In this document: piece after piece, positions 43,564 through 51,911 of the stretch
How positions within the stretch are numbered: position 1 is the stretch's first letter
Layout: every line of letters begins with the position of its first letter
From: Streptomyces spinoverrucosus
GTDB lineage: Bacteria; Actinomycetota; Actinomycetes; Streptomycetales; Streptomycetaceae
Assembly (NCBI RefSeq): GCF_006539505.1
Contig: NZ_BJND01000047.1
Span: forward strand, 1-64,000
DNA length: 64,000 nucleotides
Direction: 5' to 3'
Notes under the pieces: generated by a model
What the model was told of the DNA's origin: nothing
The model's database searches: none
Seen by the model: only the letters and a program-made list of their open reading frames with translations
Made by a program: the position numbers and the translations under genes

Positions 43564-44328
43564 ATGAAACCCAACGCGGTAGAACTGCGCGCAGTCAGCA
43601 GGCGATACGGAACCGGCGACGGCGGCGTGCCGGCGCTCGACCACGTCTCCCTCGCCTTCCCCACCGGCACCTTCACCGCCGTCATGGGCCCCTCCGGCTC
43701 CGGCAAGTCCACCCTGCTGCAGTGCGCGGCGGGCCTGGACCGCCCCACGTCCGGCTCGGTCACGGTGGGCGGGACCGAGCTGACGAGACTCAGCGAGACC
43801 AAGCTGACCCGGCTCCGCCGTGAGCGCATCGGCTTCGTCTTCCAGGCGTTCAACCTGCTGCCCTCGCTCACCGCCGAGCAGAACGTCGCCCTGCCGCTGC
43901 GTCTGGCCGGCCGGCGCGTGCCCAGGGCGCGGATCCGCGAGGTGCTCCAGCAGGTCGGGCTCGGCGACCGCGCCAAGCACCGGCCCACCGAACTGTCCGG
44001 CGGCCAGCAGCAGCGCGTCGCCCTCGCCCGCGCGCTGGTCACCCGCCCCGAGGTGCTCTTCGGCGACGAGCCGACCGGCGCGCTCGACTCGCGGACCGGC
44101 CGTGAGGTGCTGGCGTTGTTGCGTGGCATGGTCGACGACGACGGCCGGACGATCATCATGGTCACGCACGACCCGGTGGCCGCCTCCTACGCCGACCGCG
44201 TGGTCTTTCTGGTCGACGGCAGGGTGGGCGGCGAGCTGACCGGCGCGAGCGCCGACGTCATCGCCACCCGCCTGACCGACCTGACGGGCCTGACGGGCCT
44301 GACCGGCCTGGAGGCCGTGCCGTGCTGA
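43564..44328 (+). CDS. MacB/LolD-type ABC ATP-binding protein, 254 aa
   Basis: ATPase of a mechanotransmission-type ABC system. Walker A GPSGSGKSTLLQ, Q-loop FVFQAFNLLPSLTAEQNVAL, signature LSGGQQQRVALARAL, Walker B VLFGDEPTGALD, His switch MVTHDPVAASYAD. The last residues repeat LTGLTGLTGL. ATG at 43564 has GGGGAG about 3 nt upstream. It overlaps the FtsX-type permease gene by 7 bp. With the divergent two-component system it forms a peptide-antibiotic sensing/detoxification-like module. Confidence 0.9.
   Translation: MKPNAVELRAVSRRYGTGDGGVPALDHVSLAFPTGTFTAVMGPSGSGKSTLLQCAAGLDRPTSGSVTVGGTELTRLSETKLTRLRRERIGFVFQAFNLLPSLTAEQNVALPLRLAGRRVPRARIREVLQQVGLGDRAKHRPTELSGGQQQRVALARALVTRPEVLFGDEPTGALDSRTGREVLALLRGMVDDDGRTIIMVTHDPVAASYADRVVFLVDGRVGGELTGASADVIATRLTDLTGLTGLTGLEAVPC
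44271..44312 (+). repeat. Tandem 9-bp repeat at the 3' end of the ATPase gene
   Basis: Units ctgaccgac/ctgacgggc/ctgacgggc/ctgaccggc encode LTDLTGLTGLTG, an imperfect tripeptide array likely made by slippage. Confidence 0.75.
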
Positions 44329-46754
44329 GCGTCGCCCTGAGCACCCTGCGCACCCGCTGGGCCACCTTCGCGGGCAGCTTCGTCGCCCTCTCGCTCGGCG
44401 TCGCCCTGCTCACCGTGATGGGCCTGGCCCTCGCCTCCTCCCGCGACGCGCCCGAACGCACCCCGGAACGTTTCGCCGCCGCCCCGGTGGTGGTCCAGGG
44501 CCAGGACACCCTCCGGGTGCCCACCCCGAACGGCGACCGCACCCAGAAACTGGCGCACCCACGCCCGGTACCCGCCGAGACCGTGGCCGAGCTGAGGAAG
44601 CTGGGCCCGGTCACCGAGGACCGTTCCTTCGCCGTACGGGCGCAGGGAGGACCCGGTGACCTGGTCGGCCACTCCTGGTCGACGGCGCGCTTCACCCCGT
44701 ACGAACTCACCACGGGACGCGCCCCGCACACCGCCGACGAGGTGGTCGCCAACGGCGACTGGGCCAGGACCGGCACGCGCCTACACACCGACCACGGCAC
44801 CCTCCGCATCGTCGGCACAGTCACCGGCCGAGACATCGAAAACGCCATCTTCTTCACCGACGCACGAGCCGCCGAACTCTCCCCACCAAGCACGCAACTG
44901 ATCGTCGAGGCCGACGCGAGAGCCGTCCGGAATGCCGTGTCCGACATCCCAGGCGTCGCCGTCCTCACCGGAAACGACCGCCGGTACGCCGACCACGACC
45001 CCGACCGTGACACCGAGGCGCTCACGGCCCTGAACGCCCTCTTCGGCACGGCCGGTGGAGTCGCCGCTTTCGTCTCGGTGTTCGTCGTGGCGTCCACCTT
45101 CGCCTTCGCGGTCGCCCAGCGCCGCCGGGAGTTCGGCCTGCTGCGCACCGCCGGTGCGACCCCGGGCCAGCTGCGGCGGCTGGTGTTCGTGGAGGCGCTG
45201 CTGGTCGGCGTCCTCGCCTCGGCGACCGGCTGCGCGCTCGGCGCGTACGGTGCCCCGTGGCTGGCCGAGTGGACCGTCGACGGCGGCCTGGCGCCCGCCT
45301 GGTTCACCATCGGCGATCACAACTGGCCGTACCACGTGGCCTTCTGGACCGGTCTGACGGTCGCGCTGTGCGGTGTGCTGGCCGCGTCCTGGCGGGCCGG
45401 CCGCATCAGCCCCACGCAGGCGCTGCGCGAGGCGTCCGTGGACACCGAGGCGATGACGTGGGGCCGTTGGCTGTTCGGCCTGGGGCTGCTGCTGACCGCC
45501 GCCGTGACCCTGGCCCTGACCCTGCTCACCGAGCCGGGGGACCTGCTGCACCGCAAGACGTACGTCGGCCGCCCCATGCTGCTGATCACCGGGGTCGCGC
45601 TGCTCGCGCCGGTGCTGGTGCGCCCGCTGACCCGGCTGCTTGCTTGGCTCCCGGCCCAACTTCCGGGGGCGGGCGGCCTGCTGGTGCGGGAGAACGCCGC
45701 CGCGGGCGTCCGGCGTACCGCCGCGATCGCGGCGCCCGTGCTGGTCACGGTCGCTCTCGCGGGCTCACTGCTGGGCGCCACCGCGACCCTGAACGAGGCG
45801 AAGGCCACGGAGCTGCGGGAGCGCACGGTGGCCGACTTCGTGGTGACTGCGGCGGGCGGTACGGCCTTCGACGCGGCGACGCTGCGGAGGCTGCGCGGCG
45901 TGCCGGGTGCCGAGGTGTCGGCGACCTCGTCGAGCGCGGTGTACGTGCTGGAGGAGGGCGTGTCCCTGGTCCGGTCCGTCGCCCGCGCCGCCGAGCCCGG
46001 CCCGCTCGCCGCCACCGCCCGCCTGCCCCTCACCGCGGGACGCACGGCCGACCTCGACGACGACTCGATCATCGTGAACGAGGAGTGGGAGCGGCACACG
46101 GTGGGGCAGCGGGTGGACGTCTGGCTCGGCGACGGTACGCGGACGTCGCTGCGGATCGCCGCGGTGATGTCCACCGGGACCGGCGACAACGGCGTGTACG
46201 TCACCCCGGCCAACGCGCCCGGCGCGCGGGTCGACCGGGTGGACGTCAAGGTGACCGGTGCCGACCGGACCGCCGTGGCCGCGGGGCTGCGGCAGGCGGC
46301 GGGACCGGGTGCCCGGGTCCTCACCGGGGACCAGTGGGTGCGGGCCGCCCACCCCGGCACCGACCGGACGACCCGCCTCGGCCTGCTGCTCGTCCTCGGC
46401 ATCGCCCTGCTCTACACCGGCATCTCGGTGGCGGGCACCATGGTCATGGCGGCCTCCGACCGCGTCCGTGACCTGGCCGCGCTGCGGCTGGCCGGGGCGA
46501 CGCACGCGCAGGTGCTGCGGCTGGTCGGCGCGGAGGCGCTGATGGTCGTAGCGGTCGGCGGCGTGCTGGGCGCGCTGGTCGCCGTGCTCAACCTGACCGG
46601 CATGTGGACGGCCCTTGGCCTGCTGTCGGTGCGCCCCACACCGGAACTCCCTTGGCAGGCCCTCGGTGCGACGGTCGGCGCGTGCGCGGTCCTGGCGGTG
46701 GTGTCGTCCGTCACCGCGACGGCACGAGCCCTGCGCATCAGCGCCACAACCTGA
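44322..46754 (+). CDS. FtsX/MacB-type ABC permease, 810 aa
   Basis: Large membrane subunit with two FtsX halves. The first helix (TFAGSFVALSLGVALLTVMG) is followed by a long extracellular domain (about 45-240), then three helices (GGVAAFVSVFVVASTFAFAV, FVEALLVGVLASATGCALGA, HVAFWTGLTVALCGVLAASW). The second half repeats this: a helix pair around 385-420, an extracellular domain at about 480-680, and three final helices (LGLLLVLGIALLYTGISVAG and following). The RRREFGLLRTAGATPGQLRR coupling helix occurs after the first block, and RVRDLAALRLAGATHAQVLR after the second. GTG at 44322 overlaps the ATPase gene. Confidence 0.9.
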   Translation: MLSVALSTLRTRWATFAGSFVALSLGVALLTVMGLALASSRDAPERTPERFAAAPVVVQGQDTLRVPTPNGDRTQKLAHPRPVPAETVAELRKLGPVTEDRSFAVRAQGGPGDLVGHSWSTARFTPYELTTGRAPHTADEVVANGDWARTGTRLHTDHGTLRIVGTVTGRDIENAIFFTDARAAELSPPSTQLIVEADARAVRNAVSDIPGVAVLTGNDRRYADHDPDRDTEALTALNALFGTAGGVAAFVSVFVVASTFAFAVAQRRREFGLLRTAGATPGQLRRLVFVEALLVGVLASATGCALGAYGAPWLAEWTVDGGLAPAWFTIGDHNWPYHVAFWTGLTVALCGVLAASWRAGRISPTQALREASVDTEAMTWGRWLFGLGLLLTAAVTLALTLLTEPGDLLHRKTYVGRPMLLITGVALLAPVLVRPLTRLLAWLPAQLPGAGGLLVRENAAAGVRRTAAIAAPVLVTVALAGSLLGATATLNEAKATELRERTVADFVVTAAGGTAFDAATLRRLRGVPGAEVSATSSSAVYVLEEGVSLVRSVARAAEPGPLAATARLPLTAGRTADLDDDSIIVNEEWERHTVGQRVDVWLGDGTRTSLRIAAVMSTGTGDNGVYVTPANAPGARVDRVDVKVTGADRTAVAAGLRQAAGPGARVLTGDQWVRAAHPGTDRTTRLGLLLVLGIALLYTGISVAGTMVMAASDRVRDLAALRLAGATHAQVLRLVGAEALMVVAVGGVLGALVAVLNLTGMWTALGLLSVRPTPELPWQALGATVGACAVLAVVSSVTATARALRISATT

Positions 46755-46823
46755 GAGGTTCCTCACACCCCGACAGATCCGCACAGAGTCAGACGCCCAC
46801 GCGGACAGACGCCGGGAGAAACA

Positions 46824-46861
46824 GAAACGGTCGGCATCGCGATCACGATGCCGACCGTTTC
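46824..46861. terminator. Strong bidirectional terminator
   Basis: A perfect 16-bp stem, GAAACGGTCGGCATCG and its complement CGATGCCGACCGTTTC, with a 6-nt loop. It ends both the ABC permease transcript and the converging tRNA-Leu transcript. Confidence 0.92.
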
Positions 46862-46866
46862 GTCGG

Positions 46867-46950
46867 TGCGCGAGGGGGGAGTTGAACCCCCACGCCCTTG
46901 CGGGCACTGGAACCTGAATCCAGCGCGTCTGCCTATTCCGCCACCCGCGC
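46867..46950 (-). tRNA. tRNA-Leu (anticodon CAG)
   Basis: 84-nt class II tRNA. The 7-bp acceptor stem (GCGCGGG with CTCGCGC, one G-U) carries discriminator A; the D-arm is GGCGGAATAGGCAGAC; the anticodon stem CTGGA/TCCAG frames the loop TTCAGGT with anticodon CAG (decodes CUG). The long variable arm GTGCCCGCAAGGGCGT and the T-arm GGGGGTTCAACTCCCCC follow. CCA is not encoded. A tRNA-Leu next to fhaA is conserved in actinobacteria such as M. tuberculosis. Confidence 0.95.
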
Positions 46951-47360
46951 ATTGGGTGTGTCTTTGGCCCCGCCCCCTTGGGGCTGGCGCCTGCCGACAC
47001 CCAGAACATTAGCACGCCGGCCAGGGTGGGTTCACATCGCTTATCCCGGGCAGGGACACGCCCGCACCGGCACATCGACAGGCCAGGAGGCCCGCGCACG
47101 TATCAACCTCGTACCGGTCCTGGCCGTCTGCCCAGGAGCCGGGCCGAGTCCACAGTCCGGTGCGGGACACTTGTTTGCAACCCCCTCTACGATCCATGCC
47201 AGAAGTTCGAGGGGGAGCGCCGCAGGGAACTTCGTCAGGCGTCGACACCCGTCGACCGGGCTGACAGGGGGAACCAGCCGATTAACCGGCGCGTGGATAC
47301 GATCAGTAAGCAGTACCGGGTAGGCAGTACACAGGACAGCAACACCGGAGGAGGTGCCCC
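46951..47360. promoter_or_regulatory. Divergent promoter region between tRNA-Leu and fhaA
   Basis: 410 nt without a gene. Leftward: -35-like GTGAAC (47030-47035), 18-nt spacer, -10 TAATGT (47006-47011), about 55 nt before the tRNA. Rightward: two TACGAT -10-like boxes, near 47189 and near 47298, precede fhaA. A GGAGGAGG ribosome-binding site stands at about 47349-47355. Confidence 0.45.
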
Positions 47361-48251
47361 ATGGGAGTCCTGAAGAAGTTCGAGCAGCGCCTCGAAGGTC
47401 TGGTCAACGGCACCTTCGCCAAGGTGTTCAAGTCCGAGGTGCAGCCCGTGGAGATCGCGGGAGCGCTCCAGCGCGAGTGCGACAACAACGCGACCATCTG
47501 GAACCGCGACCGGACCGTCGTACCCAACGACTTCATCGTGGAGCTGAGCGCCCCGGACTTCGAACGCCTCAGCCCCTACTCGGGCCAGCTCGGCGACGAG
47601 CTCGCCGGCATGGTCCGCGACTACGCCAAGCAGCAGCGCTACACCTTCATGGGCCCGATCAAGGTCCACCTGGAGAAGGCCGACGACCTGGACACCGGTC
47701 TGTACCGGGTACGCAGCCGTACGCTCGCCTCCTCCAGCAACCAGCAGGCCCCCGCCGCCCCCGCGGCCGGCGGCGCCCGCCCCGCCGCCGGCGGCTACGG
47801 CTACCCGCCCCCGGGCGCCCCCGCGCAGCCCGCCGGCGCTCCCCCCATGCCCGCCGCGCCCCCGCCCGGCGCCCGCCCCGGCGGCTACGGCTATCCCCAG
47901 CCGGGTCCCCCGCAGCCCGCCGCCCCGCAGCGCCCCGCCGCCGCACCGGCCGGTGCCGCACCGGGCGCGCGCACCAGGTACTGGATCGAGATCAACGGCA
48001 CCCGCCACCAGATCTCCCGCCAGACGCTGGTGCTGGGCCGCAGCACCGACGCCGACGTGCGGATCGACGACCCCGGCGTATCCCGCCGGCACTGTGAGAT
48101 CCGGACCGGAACGCCCTCGACGATCCAGGATCTCGGGTCCACCAACGGCATCGTGGTGGACGGGCAGCACACCACCCGCGCTACGCTCCGCGACGGCTCG
48201 CGGATCGTCGTGGGCAGCACCACCGTTATCTATAGGCAAGCCGAAGGGTGA
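47361..48251 (+). CDS. fhaA: FHA-domain protein FhaA (DUF3662), 296 aa
   Basis: Phosphothreonine-reading scaffold of the PknB cell-wall circuit. The N-terminal DUF3662 domain (1-120: MGVLKKFEQRLEGLVNGTFA, EIAGALQRECDNNATIWN) matches FhaA of mycobacteria. A Pro/Gly/Ala/Tyr-rich linker (about 130-205) follows, then the C-terminal FHA domain (LGRSTDADVRIDDPGVSRRH, DLGSTNGIVVDGQ) with the Arg, Ser and Asn that hold phosphothreonine. ATG at 47361 has GGAGGAGG upstream. Known partners in the family include MviN. First gene of the fhaA-fhaB-pstP-rodA-pbpA-pknB operon. Confidence 0.93.
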   Translation: MGVLKKFEQRLEGLVNGTFAKVFKSEVQPVEIAGALQRECDNNATIWNRDRTVVPNDFIVELSAPDFERLSPYSGQLGDELAGMVRDYAKQQRYTFMGPIKVHLEKADDLDTGLYRVRSRTLASSSNQQAPAAPAAGGARPAAGGYGYPPPGAPAQPAGAPPMPAAPPPGARPGGYGYPQPGPPQPAAPQRPAAAPAGAAPGARTRYWIEINGTRHQISRQTLVLGRSTDADVRIDDPGVSRRHCEIRTGTPSTIQDLGSTNGIVVDGQHTTRATLRDGSRIVVGSTTVIYRQAEG

Positions 48252-48261
48252 TCCGGGGGCA

Positions 48262-48771
48262 ATGTCAGAGCTGACCCTCACGGTCATGCGGCTGGGTTTC
48301 CTGGCCGTACTGTGGCTGTTCGTGATCGTGGCCGTGCAGGTCATCCGCAGCGACCTGTTCGGAACGCGCGTCACCCAGCGCGGGTCCCGACGGGACGCGG
48401 GCCGGGCCCAGCAGGCCCAGCGCCAGGCGCCCCCGCAGCAGCGCCAGCAGCCCACGGGCGGCCGGGCGCGGCGCAACGCCCCCACCAAACTGGTGGTGAC
48501 CGAGGGCACACTCACCGGCACCACCGTCGCGCTGCAGTCCCAGACCATCACCCTGGGCCGGGCGCACGACAGCACGATCGTGCTGGACGACGACTACGCC
48601 TCCAGCCGGCATGCCAGGATCTACCCGGACCGGGACGGCCAGTGGATCGTCGAGGACCTCGGGTCCACCAATGGCACCTATCTCGACCGGACCCGCCTCA
48701 CGACCCCCACGCCGATTCCGCTGGGTGCACCGATCCGCATCGGCAAGACCGTCATCGAGCTGCGGAAGTAG
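48262..48771 (+). CDS. fhaB: FHA-domain membrane protein FhaB (FipA), 169 aa
   Basis: One N-terminal transmembrane helix (MRLGFLAVLWLFVIVAVQVI), a Gln/Arg/Pro-rich linker and a C-terminal FHA domain (LGRAHDSTIVLDDDYASSRH, DLGSTNGTYLDRTRL) carrying the phosphothreonine-binding residues. In mycobacteria the homologue links PknB signalling to septal proteins. ATG at 48262 lies 10 nt after the fhaA stop. Confidence 0.92.
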   Translation: MSELTLTVMRLGFLAVLWLFVIVAVQVIRSDLFGTRVTQRGSRRDAGRAQQAQRQAPPQQRQQPTGGRARRNAPTKLVVTEGTLTGTTVALQSQTITLGRAHDSTIVLDDDYASSRHARIYPDRDGQWIVEDLGSTNGTYLDRTRLTTPTPIPLGAPIRIGKTVIELRK

Positions 48772-48911
48772 TGCTACATCATGAATGAGCGCGAGCGGAG
48801 CGAGCACGCAGCGGCGGTCCACACCCGGGGCCCCGGCGCGCTCCCGACCGGAGGGTGGGCAGTGTGGCTCGACACGATCGGCTGTACCCGGAGCCGACGG
48901 GCGAGGTGCGC

Positions 48912-50444
48912 ATGAGTCTGTCACTGCGCTTCGCCGCCGGTTCGCACAAAGGCATGATCCGCGAGGGCAACGAGGACTCCGGATACGCCGGTCCGCGCCT
49001 GCTCGCCATCGCCGACGGCATGGGCGGCGCCGCGGCCGGCGAGGTCGCCTCCTCCGAGGCGATCTCCACCATCGTCCAGCTCGACGACGACATCCCCGGC
49101 TCCGACGTCCTCACCTCACTCGGTGCCGCCGTCCAGCGCGCCAACGACCAGCTGCGCCAGATGGTCGAGGAAGACCCGTCGCTGGAAGGCATGGGCACCA
49201 CCCTCACCGCCCTGCTGTGGACCGGCCAGCGCCTCGGCCTCGTCCACGTCGGCGACTCGCGCGCGTACCTGCTGCGCGACGGTGTCCTCACGCAGATCAC
49301 CCAGGACCACACCTGGGTGCAGCGCCTCGTCGACGAGGGCCGGATCACCGAGGAAGAAGCCACCACCCACCCGCAGCGCTCCCTGCTGATGCGCGCCCTC
49401 GGCAGCGGCGACCACGTCGAACCCGACCTGTCGATCCGCGAGGTCCGGGCCGGCGACCGCTATCTGATCTGCTCCGACGGGCTGTCCGGAGTCGTCTCCC
49501 ACCAGACGATGGAGGAGACCCTCGCCAGCTACCAGGGCCCGCAGGAGACCGTGCAGCAGCTGATCGAGCTGGCGCTGCGCGGCGGCGGCCCCGACAACAT
49601 CACCGTGATCGTCGCCGACGTCCTCGACCTCGACACCGGCGACACCCTCGCCGGGCAGCTGTCCGACACCCCGGTCGTGGTCGGCGCGGTCGCCGAGAAC
49701 CAGCACCACCTGCACGACAACGGCATCATGCAGACCCCGGCCGGCCGCGCCGCGGGCCTCGGCCGCCAGGTGCCCGGACAGGGCGGCGGCGGCGAGTTCG
49801 GCCCGCCCGGCTCCGGCGACACCACCGGCTACGTCCCGACCGACGGCTTCGGCGGCTACAGCGACGAGGACTTCGTCAAACCGCGGTCCCGGCGCCGCTG
49901 GCTGAAGAGATCCATCTACGGCGTCCTCGCGCTGGCCGTCATCGGCGGCGGCCTGTACGGCGGCTACCGCTGGACGCAGACCCAGTACTACGTCGGCACC
50001 AACGGCGAACACGTCGCGCTGTACCGGGGCATCAGCCAGGACCTGGCCTGGGTGTCGCTGTCGCAGGTCGAGAAGGACCACCCCGAGATCGAACTCAAGT
50101 ACCTGCCGCCGTACCAGCAGAAGCTGGTCGAGGCGACGATCGCCGAGGGCGGACTGAAGAACGCCCAGGCGAAGATCGACGAGCTGGCCACGCAGGCCTC
50201 CGCGTGCAAGAAGGAGGCCGAGCGGCGCGCCGCCGAGAACGAGAACAACGCGCAGACCGGCCAGGGCGAGGCCGGCGGTACCACGGGAACCACCCCCGCC
50301 TCCTTCACGTCCAAGGCCACGCCGACCCCGACGGCCACCGGATCCCCGACCCCGACCCAGTCCGCGACCGCGCCCACTCCCACCCCCGGCCCCAGCCTCT
50401 CGGAGGAAGAGCAGAAGGTCGTCTCCAATTGCGGTACGCAGTGA
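48912..50444 (+). CDS. pstP: PP2C-type Ser/Thr phosphatase PstP, 510 aa
   Basis: Metal-dependent phosphatase that counters PknB. The catalytic domain (about 1-235) shows the PP2C acidic motifs GNEDSGYAG, AIADGMGGAAAGEVAS, GMGTTLTALLW, HVGDSRAYLLRDG, ICSDGLSGVV and GGGPDNITVIVADV. A Gly-rich linker leads to one transmembrane helix (SIYGVLALAVIGGGLYGGY, about 335-355) and an extracellular tail ending in a Thr/Pro-rich stretch and a single Cys. ATG at 48912 aligns with the mycobacterial start. GTG at 48864 with GGAGGG 8 nt upstream is a good alternative, adding 16 residues. Confidence 0.92.
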   Translation: MSLSLRFAAGSHKGMIREGNEDSGYAGPRLLAIADGMGGAAAGEVASSEAISTIVQLDDDIPGSDVLTSLGAAVQRANDQLRQMVEEDPSLEGMGTTLTALLWTGQRLGLVHVGDSRAYLLRDGVLTQITQDHTWVQRLVDEGRITEEEATTHPQRSLLMRALGSGDHVEPDLSIREVRAGDRYLICSDGLSGVVSHQTMEETLASYQGPQETVQQLIELALRGGGPDNITVIVADVLDLDTGDTLAGQLSDTPVVVGAVAENQHHLHDNGIMQTPAGRAAGLGRQVPGQGGGGEFGPPGSGDTTGYVPTDGFGGYSDEDFVKPRSRRRWLKRSIYGVLALAVIGGGLYGGYRWTQTQYYVGTNGEHVALYRGISQDLAWVSLSQVEKDHPEIELKYLPPYQQKLVEATIAEGGLKNAQAKIDELATQASACKKEAERRAAENENNAQTGQGEAGGTTGTTPASFTSKATPTPTATGSPTPTQSATAPTPTPGPSLSEEEQKVVSNCGTQ

Positions 50445-50471
50445 GCACGGCGTGAGAGGCCCCGTCACACG

Positions 50472-51911
50472 ATGAGCAGTACTACCAACCCGTCGACGCA
50501 GCACACGTCCACGATCGGCTCGATCGGCACGCCGAGCCGGCGCAACACCGAGCTCGGGCTCCTGGTGTTCGCCGTCGTCATCCCGGTCTTCGCCTACGCC
50601 AACGTCGGCCTCGCCATCAACGACGAGGTACCCGCAGGCCTGCTGAGCTACGGCCTCGGCCTCGGACTGCTGGCCGGCGTCGGCCATCTCGTCGTCCGCA
50701 AGTTCGCGCCGTACGCCGACCCACTGCTGCTGCCGCTGGCCACCCTCCTCAACGGCCTCGGCCTGGTCGCCATCTGGCGGCTGGACCAGTCCGAACTGCT
50801 GCAGGACATCGGCCAGGCCGGCACCGCCGCCCCGCGCCAGCTGCTGTACACGGCGATGGGCATCGCACTGTTCATCGTGGTACTGATCTTCCTCAAGGAC
50901 CACCGCGCCCTGCAGCGCTACACCTACATCTCGATGGTCGGCGCGCTGTTCCTCCTGCTGCTGCCGCTGGTGCCGGGCCTCGGCCAGAACATCTACGGCG
51001 CCAAGATCTGGATCTCGGTCGCCGGATTCTCCATCCAGCCCGGCGAGTTCGCGAAGATCGTCCTCGCGGTCTTCTTCGCCGGCTACCTGATGGTCAAGCG
51101 GGACGCGCTCGCCCTCGCCAGCCGCCGCTTCATGGGCCTGTACCTGCCGCGCGGCCGCGACCTCGGCCCGATCCTCGTGGTCTGGGCGATGTCGATCCTG
51201 ATCCTGGTCTTCGAGACCGACCTCGGCACGTCACTGCTGTTCTTCGGAATGTTCGTCATCATGCTGTACGTCGCCACCGAGCGGACCAGCTGGATCGTCT
51301 TCGGTCTGCTGATGTCCGCGGTCGGCGCCGTCGGCGTGGCCTCCTTCGAACCGCACATCCAGCAGCGCGTCGACGCCTGGCTCGACCCCATGCGCGAGTA
51401 CACGCTCTCCCGCCAGGGCGTCGGCGGCCACTCCGAGCAGGCCATGCAGGCGCTGTGGGCGTTCGGCTCCGGCGGCACCCTCGGCACCGGATGGGGCCAG
51501 GGCCACTCCGAGCTCATCCGGTTCGCCGCCAACTCCGACTTCATCCTCGCCACCTTCGGCGAGGAACTGGGCCTGGCCGGCGTGATGGCGCTACTGCTGC
51601 TGTACGCCCTGATCGTGGAACGCGGCGTGCGCACCGCCCTCGCCGCCCGCGACCCCTTCGGCAAGCTGCTCGCCATCGGCCTGTCCGGCGCCTTCGCCCT
51701 CCAGGTGTTCGTCGTCGCCGGCGGTGTGATGGGGCTCATCCCGCTGACCGGTATGACCATGCCGTTCCTGGCCTACGGCGGATCCTCCGTGATCGCCAAC
51801 TGGGCCCTGATCGGCATCCTGCTGAGGATCAGCGACACCGCGCGCCGCCCGGCACCGTCCCCCGCCCCCAACCCCGACGCCGAGATGACCCAGGTGGTCC
51901 GCCCGTCATGA
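50472..51911 (+). CDS. rodA: SEDS peptidoglycan glycosyltransferase, RodA/FtsW family, 479 aa
   Basis: Membrane polymerase of glycan strands, working with the class B PBP encoded next. About ten to twelve hydrophobic helices; the SEDS core includes IQPGEFAKIVLAVFFAGYLM, a large extracellular loop with RVDAWLDPMREYTLSRQGVG and SEQAMQALWAFGSGGTLGTG, and PLTGMTMPFLAYGGSSVIAN. The putative catalytic Asp is in the RVDAWLDP loop. The stop overlaps the pbpA start (ATGA). Confidence 0.93.
   Translation: MSSTTNPSTQHTSTIGSIGTPSRRNTELGLLVFAVVIPVFAYANVGLAINDEVPAGLLSYGLGLGLLAGVGHLVVRKFAPYADPLLLPLATLLNGLGLVAIWRLDQSELLQDIGQAGTAAPRQLLYTAMGIALFIVVLIFLKDHRALQRYTYISMVGALFLLLLPLVPGLGQNIYGAKIWISVAGFSIQPGEFAKIVLAVFFAGYLMVKRDALALASRRFMGLYLPRGRDLGPILVVWAMSILILVFETDLGTSLLFFGMFVIMLYVATERTSWIVFGLLMSAVGAVGVASFEPHIQQRVDAWLDPMREYTLSRQGVGGHSEQAMQALWAFGSGGTLGTGWGQGHSELIRFAANSDFILATFGEELGLAGVMALLLLYALIVERGVRTALAARDPFGKLLAIGLSGAFALQVFVVAGGVMGLIPLTGMTMPFLAYGGSSVIANWALIGILLRISDTARRPAPSPAPNPDAEMTQVVRPS

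Noticed and set aside
47187..47194. Firm promoter call for fhaA at TACGAT
   Set aside because: No convincing -35 at 16-18 nt; two equally good TACGAT boxes exist, so I left it as a region note.
48785..48810. Hairpin-like gagcgcgagcggagcgagc stretch before pstP
   Set aside because: Common GC-rich palindromic filler in such genomes; no evidence for a specific role.
49116..50903. 595-codon minus-strand open frame
   Set aside because: Antisense to pstP and rodA; low-complexity shadow.
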